A program made the translations under genes and the position numbers. A model generated the notes under the pieces. The model was not told where the DNA came from. It did no database searches and saw only the letters and a list, made by a program, of their open reading frames with translations. A DNA stretch of 64,000 nucleotides, taken from assembly GCA_012845835.1 (NCBI GenBank), contig JABAKD010000005.1, positions 62,001-126,000 of the forward strand, given 5' to 3'. Below are positions 11,915 through 23,305 of this stretch, in pieces; position 1 is the first letter of the stretch; every line of letters begins with the position of its first letter. This stretch comes from Undaria pinnatifida (lineage: Eukaryota > Sar > Phaeophyceae > Laminariales > Alariaceae).

Positions 11915-13349
11915 GCCCCCTGCCCCGTCTTCCCCGCAACCCCCGTGGATTGCGTGGACACGGACCACAGGTACGGCATTTCCTAGCGACTTCTATCCTG
12001 CTCATCCAACGCCGCTTGGAGACAGGACCCCCAGGGTATCTTCGCCCCGCTCCTTTAAACGCAACCCACGGAGACCCTCCCAGATCCTCGGTGATGCAAT
12101 ACCGAGACACTCTTTGTGATCACGTGGACCTATCCGGCTCTTTCCTCTAGATCAGCCAGCTGCACCCTCGCTATCGCCACGCGACAGTCTTACAGACAGC
12201 CGCAACTGACCACTGCTTGACGGCTCACCGCAGCCGGCCTACACCGAATTACCTCTTCTGCGATGTTCAACTTTTAGCAGTGCCACCCTTTTGGATTATT
12301 CTACGGTTTTTCCTTATCACCGTACGGAGTAGTTTCCAACATCGCCCGAGACCGACATTTTGAGCGACACCACGACCTCGTAGCTCACCCGGCTTCGACC
12401 AGGTATCGGAACCGTTCCTACGACCAGCCATGGATATTGGTTCAGAGGCCAACAAAAGCCGAAGCTCCTTTATTACCTACCTGGGACAATGGTTCCGAGG
12501 CCGACAAACGCCGGAAAATATTCCCGTATAACCACCCAACGACCCTCGACATCAGCCACCGCCCTCCCAATTCGTATCTCTAGCTTCGGCAACGGTACAG
12601 CCGAGACTGGCAATCCCATCCATAGGCAGAATCAATAACTGCTTTATTGGGTTGGCAGCCGCCATTTCCCCTTAACCCGCCGCGTTGCAAACGACTCATT
12701 CCCTTTCGGTCTTGGCATTTCTCACCAAACCCTCCTACTACCGATCTCGTTCCGACCCTTTCCATCGCGACGAAACAACTCTTCCGCCCGCCCCCCCCTT
12801 AACGCGACCAGTTTCCACGGGGCACCTCTGTCCCGCCCCCCTCCATTGCCACCGAGGCGCACCTGCCGGACCCCCCATGCCGTTTTCCACCCAACGTGTT
12901 ACCACAGAGCCGCCTTGCCCCGGTCTCCGCTGACCATCAGGAGGAAGCAACCGCCTTCCTCTTCACGGTCTGGTTAGTGCTTATTTTGACAAATGTTGGA
13001 CCCCCTACCGCCCTTTTTCCACGGCTGTCTTGGCCCGAACCATCCCGCCTATACCAGGCCACCAAGGGTACCTTCCGGCTAACTTTTCAGTTTGCCCACC
13101 AGCGTGCCCTGGTTTCCCCAACCACAACAAACCCACGGCTTATCGCTCCCGACCCAGCTCTTTAGCCCCCCTCCATTAACCGGATCCTCCCCAACAACGG
13201 CCCTTCAGCTTTCCTCGACGGCACAACCACGGACGACCCCGACTGATTCTGTTTCTGTTGCCAGTGAACACCGAACAGTTCCCCTCCAACCCAACGTTCG
13301 CGCATCCCCATCGGACACCAATACCGCCCCCCCCTTTTTTGCCTCAACA
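11915..13349. other. C-rich region, no confident gene
   Basis: The plus strand is markedly C-rich and G-poor. Pro/Thr/Ser-rich frames arise on plus and Gly/Arg-rich frames on minus, as expected from composition. Short Arg/Pro-rich frames such as 11895-12119 cannot be assigned. Nothing else is visible. Confidence 0.4.
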
Positions 13350-13930
13350 GCCCTGTAGGTTTACCACCTGAACCTAGGCAACCCCTACCCGTACGTCTGT
13401 AACAACACCATCGCCACCCCCCCTACCCTAACAAATCTATAGGTTTACCATCTGAACCTGTGGTTTTGTTCCTTTCCGGTTACGACCTCTCCGAGCCGGG
13501 CATCGGCTTAGGTGGGTTCGTTCCCCTGTCCCTCCCAACCCACCACCACATCCCGCCGCTCCGATTTTCTGAGTTGGAGTGATTTTTTTTTTCCGGGTAT
13601 GAGCGTTTCCAGCCGACTATTGGTTTGGGTGGGCCCGCTACCTCCCCTCTACAACCCACCTCCACCATTTCACCGCCCTCTTTTTCCGAGTTCGTTATTT
13701 TGTTTTGCCTCGGGCTCATGGAGCTTTTTAGCCAGAAATCGGGCCCTTCCACGGCCTCTTCGCTGCCCACGTAGAAAGATGTCAGCATCCCATCCCGGGT
13801 ATCGTTTTGGGTGGGCTAGTTCGCCCTCCCTTTCGACCCACCATCCCTATCCTCCCCCATCCACCGGCGACGCGCAAACCGTGCACCCTTCCTGTTAGGG
13901 ATTGACTTGGGTGGGCTCAAACTCCCTCCT
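13350..13930. repeat. Degenerate C-rich tandem repeats with hairpin-forming units
   Basis: AGGTTTACCAYCTGAACCT occurs at about 13357 and 13441. A second family recurs near 13510, 13617, 13806 and 13907, with TTGGGTGGGC-type starts and CCAACCCACC-type ends. In the copy at 13510 the ends GGTGGGTT and AACCCACC are exact reverse complements, so each unit can form a stem-loop. Copies differ by substitutions and indels. Confidence 0.7.
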
Positions 13931-14344
13931 TCCTGCCCCATGCACCACCCCGTTTCGCTGGAAATACTTTCGGCAACTCACCGTTGCGGACCATACCAAA
14001 CGTCCGACCCTTTCTCCGCCCCAAAACCTCCGTCGGGTCTATTTCGGCCCATGACATCGCCTCCGGTTCGCTAGCCAGCCCCAAGAAAGGAGCCAAGGAC
14101 GCTGGCGCTCCCCCTGGATCGGCTTTTAGGCTGTCCTTCGTTCTCCCCAGCGCCCACCATTTGCGCATCTCTTTTTGGCCCTCCTCATCCTTCGTGGGAC
14201 CATCATTTTCCCGGAGCCGTCATCGCTCCACAGCCGTCACTGGAAACTGTGGACTGCCCTTCCGATTAAGGTTTTCCTCGCCAGTAACTGTGGCTACACT
14301 TCCAAGATTATCTCCCCCCGCCCACTGCCGCGCAAACACCACCA

Positions 14345-14715
14345 CCAGAGCTCCATCGCCACATAAGCTTCGTCGTCACCTGAGCTTCGCGACCCGAGCT
14401 TCGTCGTCACCTAAGCTTTCCGACTAGAGCTCCATCTTTACCAGAGCTTCGCCGTCACCTGAGCTTCGCGACCGGAGCTCCGCGTACACCGGAGTTCCAC
14501 CTTTCACCAGAGCTTTGTCGTCACCCGAGCTTCACGACCAGAGATCCACTTTTTTCAGGGCTCCATGTTCGACAGAGCTTCGTCGTCACCTGCGCTTCGC
14601 GACCACAGCTCCTCCTGCACGGAGATTTGTCATCACCTGTCGTCACCTGAGCTTCGCGTCGAGAGCTCCACCTTCGTCAGAGCTCCACCTTTCACCTGAG
14701 CTTCACCTCCGTCTT
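14345..14715. repeat. Tandem repeat of AGAGCTTCGTCGTCACC-type units
   Basis: About 370 bp of short imperfect units are built from CAGAGCTTCGTCGTCACCTG, AGCTTCGCGACC and AGAGCTCCACCTTTCACC. They alternate with some regularity, about 30-50 bp between like segments. Open plus frames through it encode Ser/Arg/His-rich strings and are not treated as a gene. Confidence 0.8.
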
Positions 14716-14779
14716 CCGCGACTTCTTCATTTGATGTCGTTCCCCTTCAAGCCACTACCAACGTCAAGGCAACCGTTTT

Positions 14780-15035
14780 TTTTTTTTGCCACTACCACCG
14801 GCACCGGCGTCGTCGCCACCATTTACTCCAACAACCTGGGCCTTTCCACCGACTTCTGCAGCCATGCACCGATGGGTCTGCCGCTTCAAACCGCTACCAG
14901 TGGCGACGCGCCCTCTCTCTGGCCACTACCACCGACTCCGGCGTCCTCGCACCGTCAGCACGGACCAGCTGGGACAAATTTCGCCGACTGCAGCAGCCAC
15001 CGCGCCGGTAGGTCTGTTCCGTTAGTCCGCTACTA
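14780..15035. repeat. Duplicated ~137-bp C-rich unit
   Basis: GCCACTACCACCG followed by CCGGCGTC occurs near 14788 and again near 14921. Similar downstream segments (GACTTCTGCAGCCA and GACTGCAGCAGCCA) follow in each copy. This is a two-copy imperfect tandem repeat within the pyrimidine-rich block. Confidence 0.6.
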
Positions 15036-16080
15036 ACCGCCCCGGCGTCATCGTCATCGTCGGCAACTTCGCGCCTTTTTTACAGCCGATTCCAGCAACC
15101 ACGCCGTCATCCTCGCTGCGTAAAATGCTAACTCCAACACCACGAGCACCGCAGGCATCTCCACTGGCCCACTAGAAAGGATTACTACAGCGTCAACGCT
15201 TGCATCTACATGTACGCCGCGGAACACGCACATTCCACCGCCGCGTACTCTATCCGCCACCTTCTTCAACCTACCATATTGAGCTGCTACAGCCTCGTCT
15301 TCTTCCGTCACAGAGTCCCTACCGTATCGTCCGCGAACACCCCACCCACATTGGTTCGTGCTCAGAGCTCTTCAACGCGTTGTACTGGATCATCATCCGT
15401 CTCCAGCGCTCCTACCACATCTTCCGCGAACACCACGACGTAACTGTCTGGCGATCGGAGCACTGCAGCACACCCTAGTACGACCACCAGCCGCGTTTCA
15501 TCGGAATATTCTTCAGACCCTACACCACCCAGTTCCAGGATCAACCTACGGCGTGTCTACTGCACAACTTCGCGGAGCACCATCTACGGTCCAGCTTGCC
15601 CACAGCGCCACGCGACAGGGATATCTGCAGCCAGGGTATTATCACGTTGAGTCGCACTTACCCTTTTGTCTTGTTGCCCCCCCCCCTAACCATGTTTTGT
15701 GAGTTCTTTGTTGAGTTTTCTTTGATGGGATTTGTTTTGTGCATACTGGCTTCTTGATTTTCTCTTTTGGGATTGATTTTGTTGTTCAGTTAGTTCCAAG
15801 GTGCCTTTTCGATACCCTGACTTTGCGGGTTGTCCGACTTTTGACCAGCACGTATGTTTGCGTACTTGCGTCGGTGTGCTACCCTGGTCTTTCAGCCACT
15901 GATGTAGCTGACTCCGTTTACGTAACCAGGCCGAAAATTTTTGGTGGTTCCGTCTTTGCGCCGGTTTAACCTGCCCCGTTTTCGGAACTTGGCCAAAACC
16001 TGCGGTGATCGTTTCCCCTCGCCGGTTTAGCGTACCCTTGTTTCGCAGCCCCCGAAAACGATGTGAAGTTTTTTTTCGTT
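15036..16080. other. Transition from C-rich to T-rich plus strand, no gene
   Basis: Up to about 15690 the plus strand is C-rich, and from about 15700 it is T-rich. A minus frame at 15686-16162 (158 codons) gives a Lys/Gln/Arg-rich sequence that is explained by the T-rich complement. No domain was recognised on either strand. Confidence 0.4.
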
Positions 16081-16089
16081 GGCCTTCCT

Positions 16090-16335
16090 TTTGCTTTCTA
16101 GACCACGCACGAAACAGGTGCATATTTGGGCATCGTATCCAAACCCGCTGTGGTATGCCCATCTTAGCCCTTTCTCAACTCTTTGCACTACATACGACAT
16201 AGGTGCTTATTGAGGCGTCGTATATCTTCTGTTACCACTGCGGTATACTTGGTATGTGCTCTGGCCCTTCCTCTGTTTTTCTACACTTCGCACGCCGTAG
16301 GTGCTTATTGAGGTGCGTTGTCTTTGTGTCATATC
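16090..16335. repeat. Tandem ~95-bp T-rich units
   Basis: The segment AGGTGCTTATTGAGG or a close variant occurs near 16110, 16201 and 16301, each preceded by CGCACG- or CATACGA-like bases and followed by a CGT-rich stretch. Spacing is roughly 91-100 bp. This is a degenerate three-copy array. Confidence 0.7.
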
Positions 16336-19145
16336 GCCTTGCGCAAGTCCCCTCTCCTCGATTAGACATCCTAGTACTTTTCTGTATGTTTTCCCCGATT
16401 TTTCGTGACTCAGCTTCCAACAGGAATGGCTTTATAATAGGCCACATTTGCAGGGTTTCAAGACATCAACGTTTTGCTAGTATTTTCGGGTCCGTCGTTT
16501 GCTCACGACCCCCTCCTCTAGGCTTCTTTAAAGTATCAACCCCCAAAACCATGGTAGTTCCGCTTGGACCTTGTTAGCCTGACTTCGCTTGCACGCTGTA
16601 CATGCGCGCCGCTAGCATTATTAGAGTTGTACGTGCGACTTGCCCCCTCCCTCTGTCCGGCTTACGGTATCAGCCCGCGACATCGTAGCAGTTACGCCTG
16701 ATTCCTTTTCAGCCGAGATATCGTCTGCATCATGTGCGTGCTCGTTTGCAGAGTTTCTGAGCCCTCCGTTGTGTTAAGACCGCGTTTTTACCGCTCTCAC
16801 GGTATGAGTTGAAATTAATATCGTGTTAGCTTGGTTTTCATATCATGGGTTTCCTTCCCTCTGCACTATGTGCCGGATGGAAACGTACACCCCCCTCCCC
16901 TCTGCAGTGTGTGCATTTTCGGAACGTATTTCCTCCCGACTCTGGCGTTCGTGCTTTTTCGGAACCTATACCTTCCGCTTTTGCGTCCATACAACGCGAG
17001 TATTTATATCATTTGTTTTTTTCTTGTAATTTCTGGGCACGCTTGCTCCTTAGTGGTTATCGCTGTGCGCAGCAAACGACCGGCCGTAGTAGCCTTCTCT
17101 CCTTTCTTCTTGGATAATCTGTTCGTGAACGCCTTAATGCGCGTATTGTATTTGGACCTTACTGTCTTAGTACAATTCTACCTGGTAGGTACCAGTACTG
17201 TCAGTGATATCGCCTCGCGGATCCCCGAAGTAGTCCCTTAAAGTCTGACTATCGGTGAGGCTCTAAAAACGCCTTACCGTAGTAGTATGCCTTCTGTCTT
17301 ATTTGCCGCGTTCAAAGTATGGCATTTGTTCGTTTTGTTCAGTGATCATCATGGGCGCCTTGATCTTGAACTTGTACCCAAGTTGTTCTACTTTTCTACA
17401 GTACGACGATTTTTCGCCTTTGTGGTTTTGCTGCCGCCTTCTACCGCCGATGCAGTCTGCCCACGTTTCGTGAATACCGACGAAACACGGCGTTTCCGAA
17501 CCACGTTCAGGTTCTCTATCGTCTCGATTGCACCTCGCCTTATGCGATCGGCGACAACATAGATGCTTCCCGTGTTATTTCTATTCGTTTTTCGCGAGGC
17601 ATTACCTCCTTTTTGTTGTTGCTGTTGAACTTTTCCTTGCCCCTTGGCATACGTCCCTTTCGTTGTTGGACCTTTCTTTCTTCTTGGCGTACTTCTTCCC
17701 ACGACTGACGTCGCTGCACTCTAGCCCCAGCCACTTGGTATTACGGCATCCCAGCTATTGCTACTGTCTATGGTCCCATATTGTCGACCACTGGCTTTAC
17801 ATTGAGAGCCCCCCTTGGGTTCCACGTTAACGGTCCCGTGCTGACTCTCCAGTCCATCTGTGGATTCTCTTTGGCTTCTACCTTCTTGTCTGATTGTACC
17901 TGTCCACTGAGAGCCTCACCCTAACCCTAACCCTAAGCTCCGTTCTTGCTTTGTAGCCAGCGGATCTATTGCCCTGGACCACTATTTCTCGCCTTTGTTT
18001 CTCAGCATCGCCACCCTTACGGTCCAACGACACTGACCCCCGTCCTGGCTTTGCAGCTAACAGGTCTTGTTTCTTTCGACCACTTTTTTTTGTATATTTT
18101 TTCGGCACACCCGCCCATAGGGTTTAACTACACCGGCCTTAATCACGGCTTTACAGCCGGTCTTGACTGCGCAGTCCACAGGCCGTCCCCTCTTGGCCCC
18201 CGTTTTTCTCTTGCCTTGTTGGCGTACCTATGGCATCGGTCCCACGTTTTGACCCCTGTTTGGCTTCGCAGCCCATATAGGTCGCTTCCTGTCGACCCCC
18301 TTTCATGTTATGTTTTCGGCGAAATCGTTTTCGGAGGAATGCCTTCGCTTCGTACCTAGTGTTGCTCGTTTTCCTGAAGTAGCCTTTCAAGGTCCCTTGC
18401 TATGGACCCTCCTTTTCTTTTGTCAGGCTGCAGTACGTTGCTATGACACGATTTGTCTACTTCCTGTTTTTCCGTGTATTTTTTTCGGTTACCTTTTTAG
18501 GGTTGCTCCACGTTATCGACCCCACGTTCCCGACGTATAGTACCTAGCTGCGGCTTTCTTCATGTTGTCTTCTCTGTTCCCTGCATTCTTTCTGGAGCTA
18601 GACACTCCCAGCGCTGCTTCGAGCTGAACGAGTACCGTCTTGTTGGCCCCATTATTTGCTTGCTTCGTTATGGTTGAATAACCTCGCTACGTTTGCTGGC
18701 ATTGTTCCCGTTATTAGTTAGCTTGTCAAGGTGCCATATGTCGACTCTCCTTCCGGCTTCCGATAGTACCCTCCGTCTTTCTGGTGTCTACGTTTCAGTT
18801 TCGTCCTTGTTGCTTATATCTTTGGCTGGGTGACATCACGACTTATCTCGTCCCGTCTTCCCGGTATTGTACCCAGATAGCTTTTTAGGATTTCTTCACT
18901 GTTGCCCCCCGGTTCAGCTTTTCGGCGTATCACACACGCCTCCAGTACCACCATTTTGGTGTTGTCTGTGTCACTGTTTAGGTGTTGTATTCCTCTGCGT
19001 TCTAGAGATTTGTTTTGGCTTTCTCGGTTTCCCGTTCTACTCTTCGACCAGGGGCCTTATGATAGCCTCCTAGGTCCCACATTACGGCCCCTGTGCTTCC
19101 GTTACACTTCAGCGTACTGGTTCATTATCGTTCTGCCTTCCATAT
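16336..19145. repeat. T/C-rich degenerate repetitive region
   Basis: Short similar segments recur irregularly, for example GGCTTTGCAGC, GGCTTTACAGCC and GGCTTCGCAGCCCATA between 17950 and 18280, and CCACGTTTTGACC or TGGTCCCA-like stretches. The region behaves like an old satellite-like array with strong pyrimidine bias on the plus strand. No domain-bearing ORF is recognised. Frames such as 16203-16577 and 17946-18359 encode Phe/Leu/Cys-rich strings driven by composition. Confidence 0.45.
17921..17939. repeat. Interstitial telomere-like repeat
   Basis: About three tandem CCCTAA hexamers sit inside the pyrimidine-rich block. This matches the patch near 2.17 kb and the reverse-orientation patch near 44.85 kb. 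Confidence 0.6.
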
Positions 19146-19385
19146 AATGGTCCCACGTCAGCCTTCCAGGTCCAACCTTGCGGACTCTGACATTATTTTA
19201 GGCACTGTTCTTTGTTTTCTATTATTTCAGGCTCTTGCTCTTCTGCCTTCGACCAGTGGCCCAACGCTTGCATACTTCTTCGCGTCTTGATCGTTTCTCT
19301 TTGACCATCCAGCCGATGGAACCACGTCAGCTGTCCATGTCCGACGTAGCGGACTCTGACGTTCGCTTAGGCAGTGTTTCTTTAT
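19146..19385. repeat. Two-copy ~168-bp tandem unit
   Basis: CCCACGTCAGCCTTCCAGGT near 19154 and CCACGTCAGCTGTCCATGT near 19322 start similar segments. Both run through GCGGACTCTGAC and TTAGGCA(C/G)TGTTTCTTT. The interval is about 168 bp. This is the clearest evidence that the T-rich block is a degenerate tandem array. Confidence 0.75.
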
Positions 19386-19857
19386 CTCTCTTGTCTTCCG
19401 GCAAATAGACAGACCACCCGCCCCTTCGGCACTACGGTTCAGGCCGTAAACTCGTCTGGCCTTTACAGCGTGACACGTGTTCCCCTCTTCTATTCTGACC
19501 TGTTTTCCGCGTCTATACCTTCTTTTTTGGCCCCTTCGCATCCTTGCGCTCAGTATCCGCGCCCTTCGTGTGTTCGTGGGCCGATTGCTACTGGTATACC
19601 GTAGATACATACCATTTCCCGAGCTCTCACGGTTGTGAGCTCCATTATAGAGTTGTATATCTTGCAAAGAGGCGTTTAAGCGTTATTATTACTAGGTGTG
19701 GGAGGATCTATAGCCTCATTTTCGTTTGTTTCGAATAGCCGCATCTTTGATCCCGTTTCCGATTCTGGATGATTTGTTGACATCCTTTGATGGGCAGGTG
19801 ATCTGCATCTACGATTATTCAGGGTTGGCTAATGTAATGGAGTTTCAGTATATCTGG

Positions 19858-20360
19858 CAATAGATTCGGTAAGATAGTCCGCAGAGTCATGGTCTATTGG
19901 CCACCAAGAAGATTATCATGAACGGAATATTCTAAGTGGAGCGGATGACCCGTAGAATCTAGCTGGCTTATACCACAAGAGCGTTCTCGAAAATGGCACG
20001 TTCCTCCTCTGGACAAGATAGATAGAAGTAAGCGCGTTAAGCGCTCATGGGAACATACAAGATCCAGGAGCACGTTCCTTGAACGTTCCATACGTAAACA
20101 GCCAGAAGAAAGCACAGCAGCAATGCTGGGGTGTAGTGAACTCTGTGTGCTTCACCCCACCCCCGTGCTCTCACTCCTTCTCCTCCTCTTCTTCCTCCTC
20201 CTTCTCCTCCTCCTCCTCCTCTTCCTGTCTCCTCGAGCTTGTCGTAGCTCAAAGCCAATAATGAGAAATCTATAAAGAAGAACCGGTGCTGTCTCCAAGC
20301 GAAGCTGATACCCCTGCGTCCTTTCCCTCCCACCATCCGGCACCACGACTCCCTCACATA
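19858..20360. repeat. ~500-bp dispersed direct repeat, copy 2
   Basis: Same orientation and same landmarks as the copy at 5660-6162, including the pyrimidine-rich CCTCCTC tract and the right end CCACCATCCGGCACCACGAC. The two copies lie 14.2 kb apart and bracket the whole pyrimidine-rich block. Their divergence appears modest but was not calculated. Confidence 0.85.
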
Positions 20361-22179
20361 ACTCATTGGCGCTGTCATCTATAGTCTAAGCAAGAAAGTA
20401 GGCACAAGGATGAAGATCACAATTCGTGCGGCGTTCCTAACACCTCACGGCGCTTCAAGCTTAGTGAAGGCAACGTCTGCCTGGTTCGTTAAAATCCGAC
20501 GTGCACCGTCCCGGTGTAGTAGGGATGCGAGGGTCTATGGTCATACGACTACGGCCATGAACTAATCAAGTACACCCCCGCCGCTCTGTTTGGCCAGTTC
20601 TTACGGATATGTTTGCTCCCCCGGGTCACGAAAAGGAGTTAAACGTGAGAATGCAGATCGGATACTTTGTGTTGCCTTACAACACGAAACCCATCGTTTG
20701 GCAAAAGTGAGGGGGTATATCAGAATATCAGTAAGTTTGCATGTCCTTGCGGTGCTGCAAACGCCACGTATGGTGAATACGTAGCAACAGGAGCCGGGGT
20801 GCCGTATTCAACCCTCAACAATCTTACAATCTTATATGACAGTTGTTCACGCCCTACCTTTACTTTCCAACAGTAGCGTCAATGCCGTGTGTAGCAATCG
20901 CCTGCTATAGATTCCCCACCCACAAGACGAACATATTCAGGTGTGATACTTACACATTGGTACCGCGTGCGTGCTGACAAGGTAACAAGCCCGTCACAAA
21001 AGCTTCCGTCGAATGAAAGTATGCTGGCACGCCCTCGAGATGAGTCCACAATTCAGCCTTGGTAAGGACTTGGATTTGCAGTTTCTTTTTATTCCTCCCT
21101 CAGCAAGAGTTGTTGGAATTTTGTGAAAATGACCCTACCGCTTAGGCCGCAGATAATATAGAAAGGCTTAGCTAAGAAGTTAATGCCATGATAGCGGGAT
21201 GATATTGCTAGATGTTGCGATAAAAACGTGAAGACAGGTGAGAAGTGGCCACATTATGTGTTGTGCGAAACAGCGCCAACACAGACGAGGCTTGACAAAG
21301 CCAAAACCATGACGCGGCCGTAGATTCAATGGACGCTTTCACTTACGAACACAAATGTGGCTGTGTCTCATACCTTAGGAGAGTTGTACATGGCGTACTG
21401 TTGCATCTTATCTTCGGTACTTATTATGCAAGCTGTACCAGTCCCGTTATTCGTGTGTTTTCATTGCCTTGGGCCCTGCCTTTTTGGCGTGCAGATTCCA
21501 CCACTACCGCAAAGTCTTCTGCACTAGCTTTTCAAAGATAATTGTTTCTCCCCAGCCATATAAACAACATTGATTATTCTCACGTCGATGTATTTCACTA
21601 CTCTTGCAGAGATGCTGCCTTCCATGAGAAACATCGAGGCGCGCCAATGAACCTTCTGACTACACAGTAGTCGCATGAGGGAGAGGAGGTATGGAAAACT
21701 TGACTCCGAACTTGTTGTAGACGCGGAGCATACTACAGGCATACAGCTGGTGCAGCGGAAACACAAAGTACATTGTTGTACAAGTACGGGAAAAAACAAA
21801 AATGCGTCAGTTTGAAAGCTCAAGATAGCTGCGGCTGCATCGCAGCTGCAAACGATTGAAGGGGAAGTGAGAACACTGGAGTAAGACCAAAATCACTCAT
21901 CCAGCCACAGGGCCTGAATGTATTTGCCAAAAGAAGAGACATGCTGAAGTAATTTTCCTTGATGCCAGCAACACCCACCGGGATGGCATTTCCTTCGTAT
22001 TGGTTTGACTGAAAACGCCGGCGTTGGTGCCCCTGTTTTGTCGCTGTCCCCCACCATGCGCGATACAAGCCACCGACCTTACTCCCACGCCTTCTACCTT
22101 GTTCTCGCGACGAATGTCAGAGGTCAGAGGTTTCGCCTAGGAACTAGCCAGATTACAGAGGGCATTCCCCTATCCCAAA
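20361..22179. other. No confident gene
   Basis: The best frames are on the minus strand at 21820-22068 and 21524-21823. Their translations look moderately protein-like (for example GNAIPVGVAGIKENYFSM). They are in different frames and have no recognisable domain. They may be an unidentified gene remnant. Confidence 0.3.
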
Positions 22180-22959
22180 TTAGACCTCATTATAATTGAT
22201 TCTCCGCGCAAGGCAAGGGTGCCGGCATCTGCTGCTTTTTAAGTAACTTACGAGCACAGAAGCTACGCCAATGGTGGTGTCGCCACGGCGTGGTGTTTTG
22301 ACATTTGGCACTTGCCTGCGATTGAGCGCTATGTTACCCGTCATAACATTCCCTTGCGTTGGCTCTCTCACATGGTTTACTATTGATGAGTCCGGTGCCT
22401 TCCGCCAGCGACTTTCCTCCATCAGCGAATGTTGATCATTGTGGCGTTCCGGTCGGGCGGCCGACGGCAATTTACCGCCATTGCTTTCGTCTCCACACAA
22501 CATATCCGCGCGACGACCGAGGTATTTTCCAGGAGTACAGACCCACCATCGACGTGCAGTTATGTCCTGTGACATAGGCATGCCTGTTGGTGTTGCACCA
22601 GGTGTAGAAAGCAAGGGACGTGTGATTGTAGAGAGAGGACGGCCGGAAGGTATCACGTCGTCTGTGCCAGCCGCACCGGCGGTGCCCTCCGTGCTGGTGT
22701 ACACGGGTTTCAAAAGAGGCGAACATACGATCAAAATTCCAGGTACAGGCAACTGGTGGTGTATTTTGGTACCGGCACATAGACGCGAACTAAAACAACC
22801 TGTGAGGTGCAGGCAACAGACATGTTCGGGGAGACTGCTGCCCACGTTGTTACCGGCGCGCAACAGGAACGCATGTGGTGGTGCAATAGTAGACCTACAG
22901 TTGCCCCATGCACCAGGTGGCAACATTTTCTCATAGCAGCATACGTGCAAGTACGACAC
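22180..22959 (-). CDS. 259-codon open frame, identity and strand uncertain
   Basis: This minus-strand frame is open for 780 bp, but its translation has no recognised domain, signal peptide or membrane segment. The plus strand of the same interval also carries protein-like pieces in changing frames. At about 22250-22385 there is a piece containing FDIWHLPAIERYVTRHNIP that ends in a stop. At 22359-22577 there is one with DRGIFQEYRPTIDVQLC. At 22439-22936 a 165-codon frame has Val/Ile-rich segments. A decayed plus-strand gene is therefore as plausible as a minus-strand gene. It stands alone, next to an AT-rich island. Confidence 0.25.
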   Translation of the reverse strand: MSYLHVCCYEKMLPPGAWGNCRSTIAPPHAFLLRAGNNVGSSLPEHVCCLHLTGCFSSRLCAGTKIHHQLPVPGILIVCSPLLKPVYTSTEGTAGAAGTDDVIPSGRPLSTITRPLLSTPGATPTGMPMSQDITARRWWVCTPGKYLGRRADMLCGDESNGGKLPSAARPERHNDQHSLMEESRWRKAPDSSIVNHVREPTQGNVMTGNIALNRRQVPNVKTPRRGDTTIGVASVLVSYLKSSRCRHPCLARRINYNEV

Positions 22960-23305
22960 ATTTTGTCAGTACGAAGGAGGAATATGTAAGCGCAACTAGT
23001 GCATGCACCTGCTACTGTGGTATATTAATATGGTACGAGTACAAATACGGGGCAGAGATATGCGCCTAGCCCGTAGAATGTGGGTCCTCGTGGATAACTC
23101 GTACTGTAGAGAAAATATAACGTAGAGGTGACACCAAAACATTTCTTGAAGTCATTAAATGCATGAATTAGCTCCATATGAACACCAAAATTAGGAGTTT
23201 CTTATGTTTATGGACAAATATATATGGGAAGTTCTCCTCCTGCACCGGATATAGCGAACGACTTTCCACTTATGCATGAGTTCAAATTCTTAAACGTCAT
23301 GACAC

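Noticed and set aside
15686-16162. 158-codon basic minus frame
   Set aside because: Its Lys/Gln/Arg richness follows from the T-rich plus strand; no motif and no splice context.
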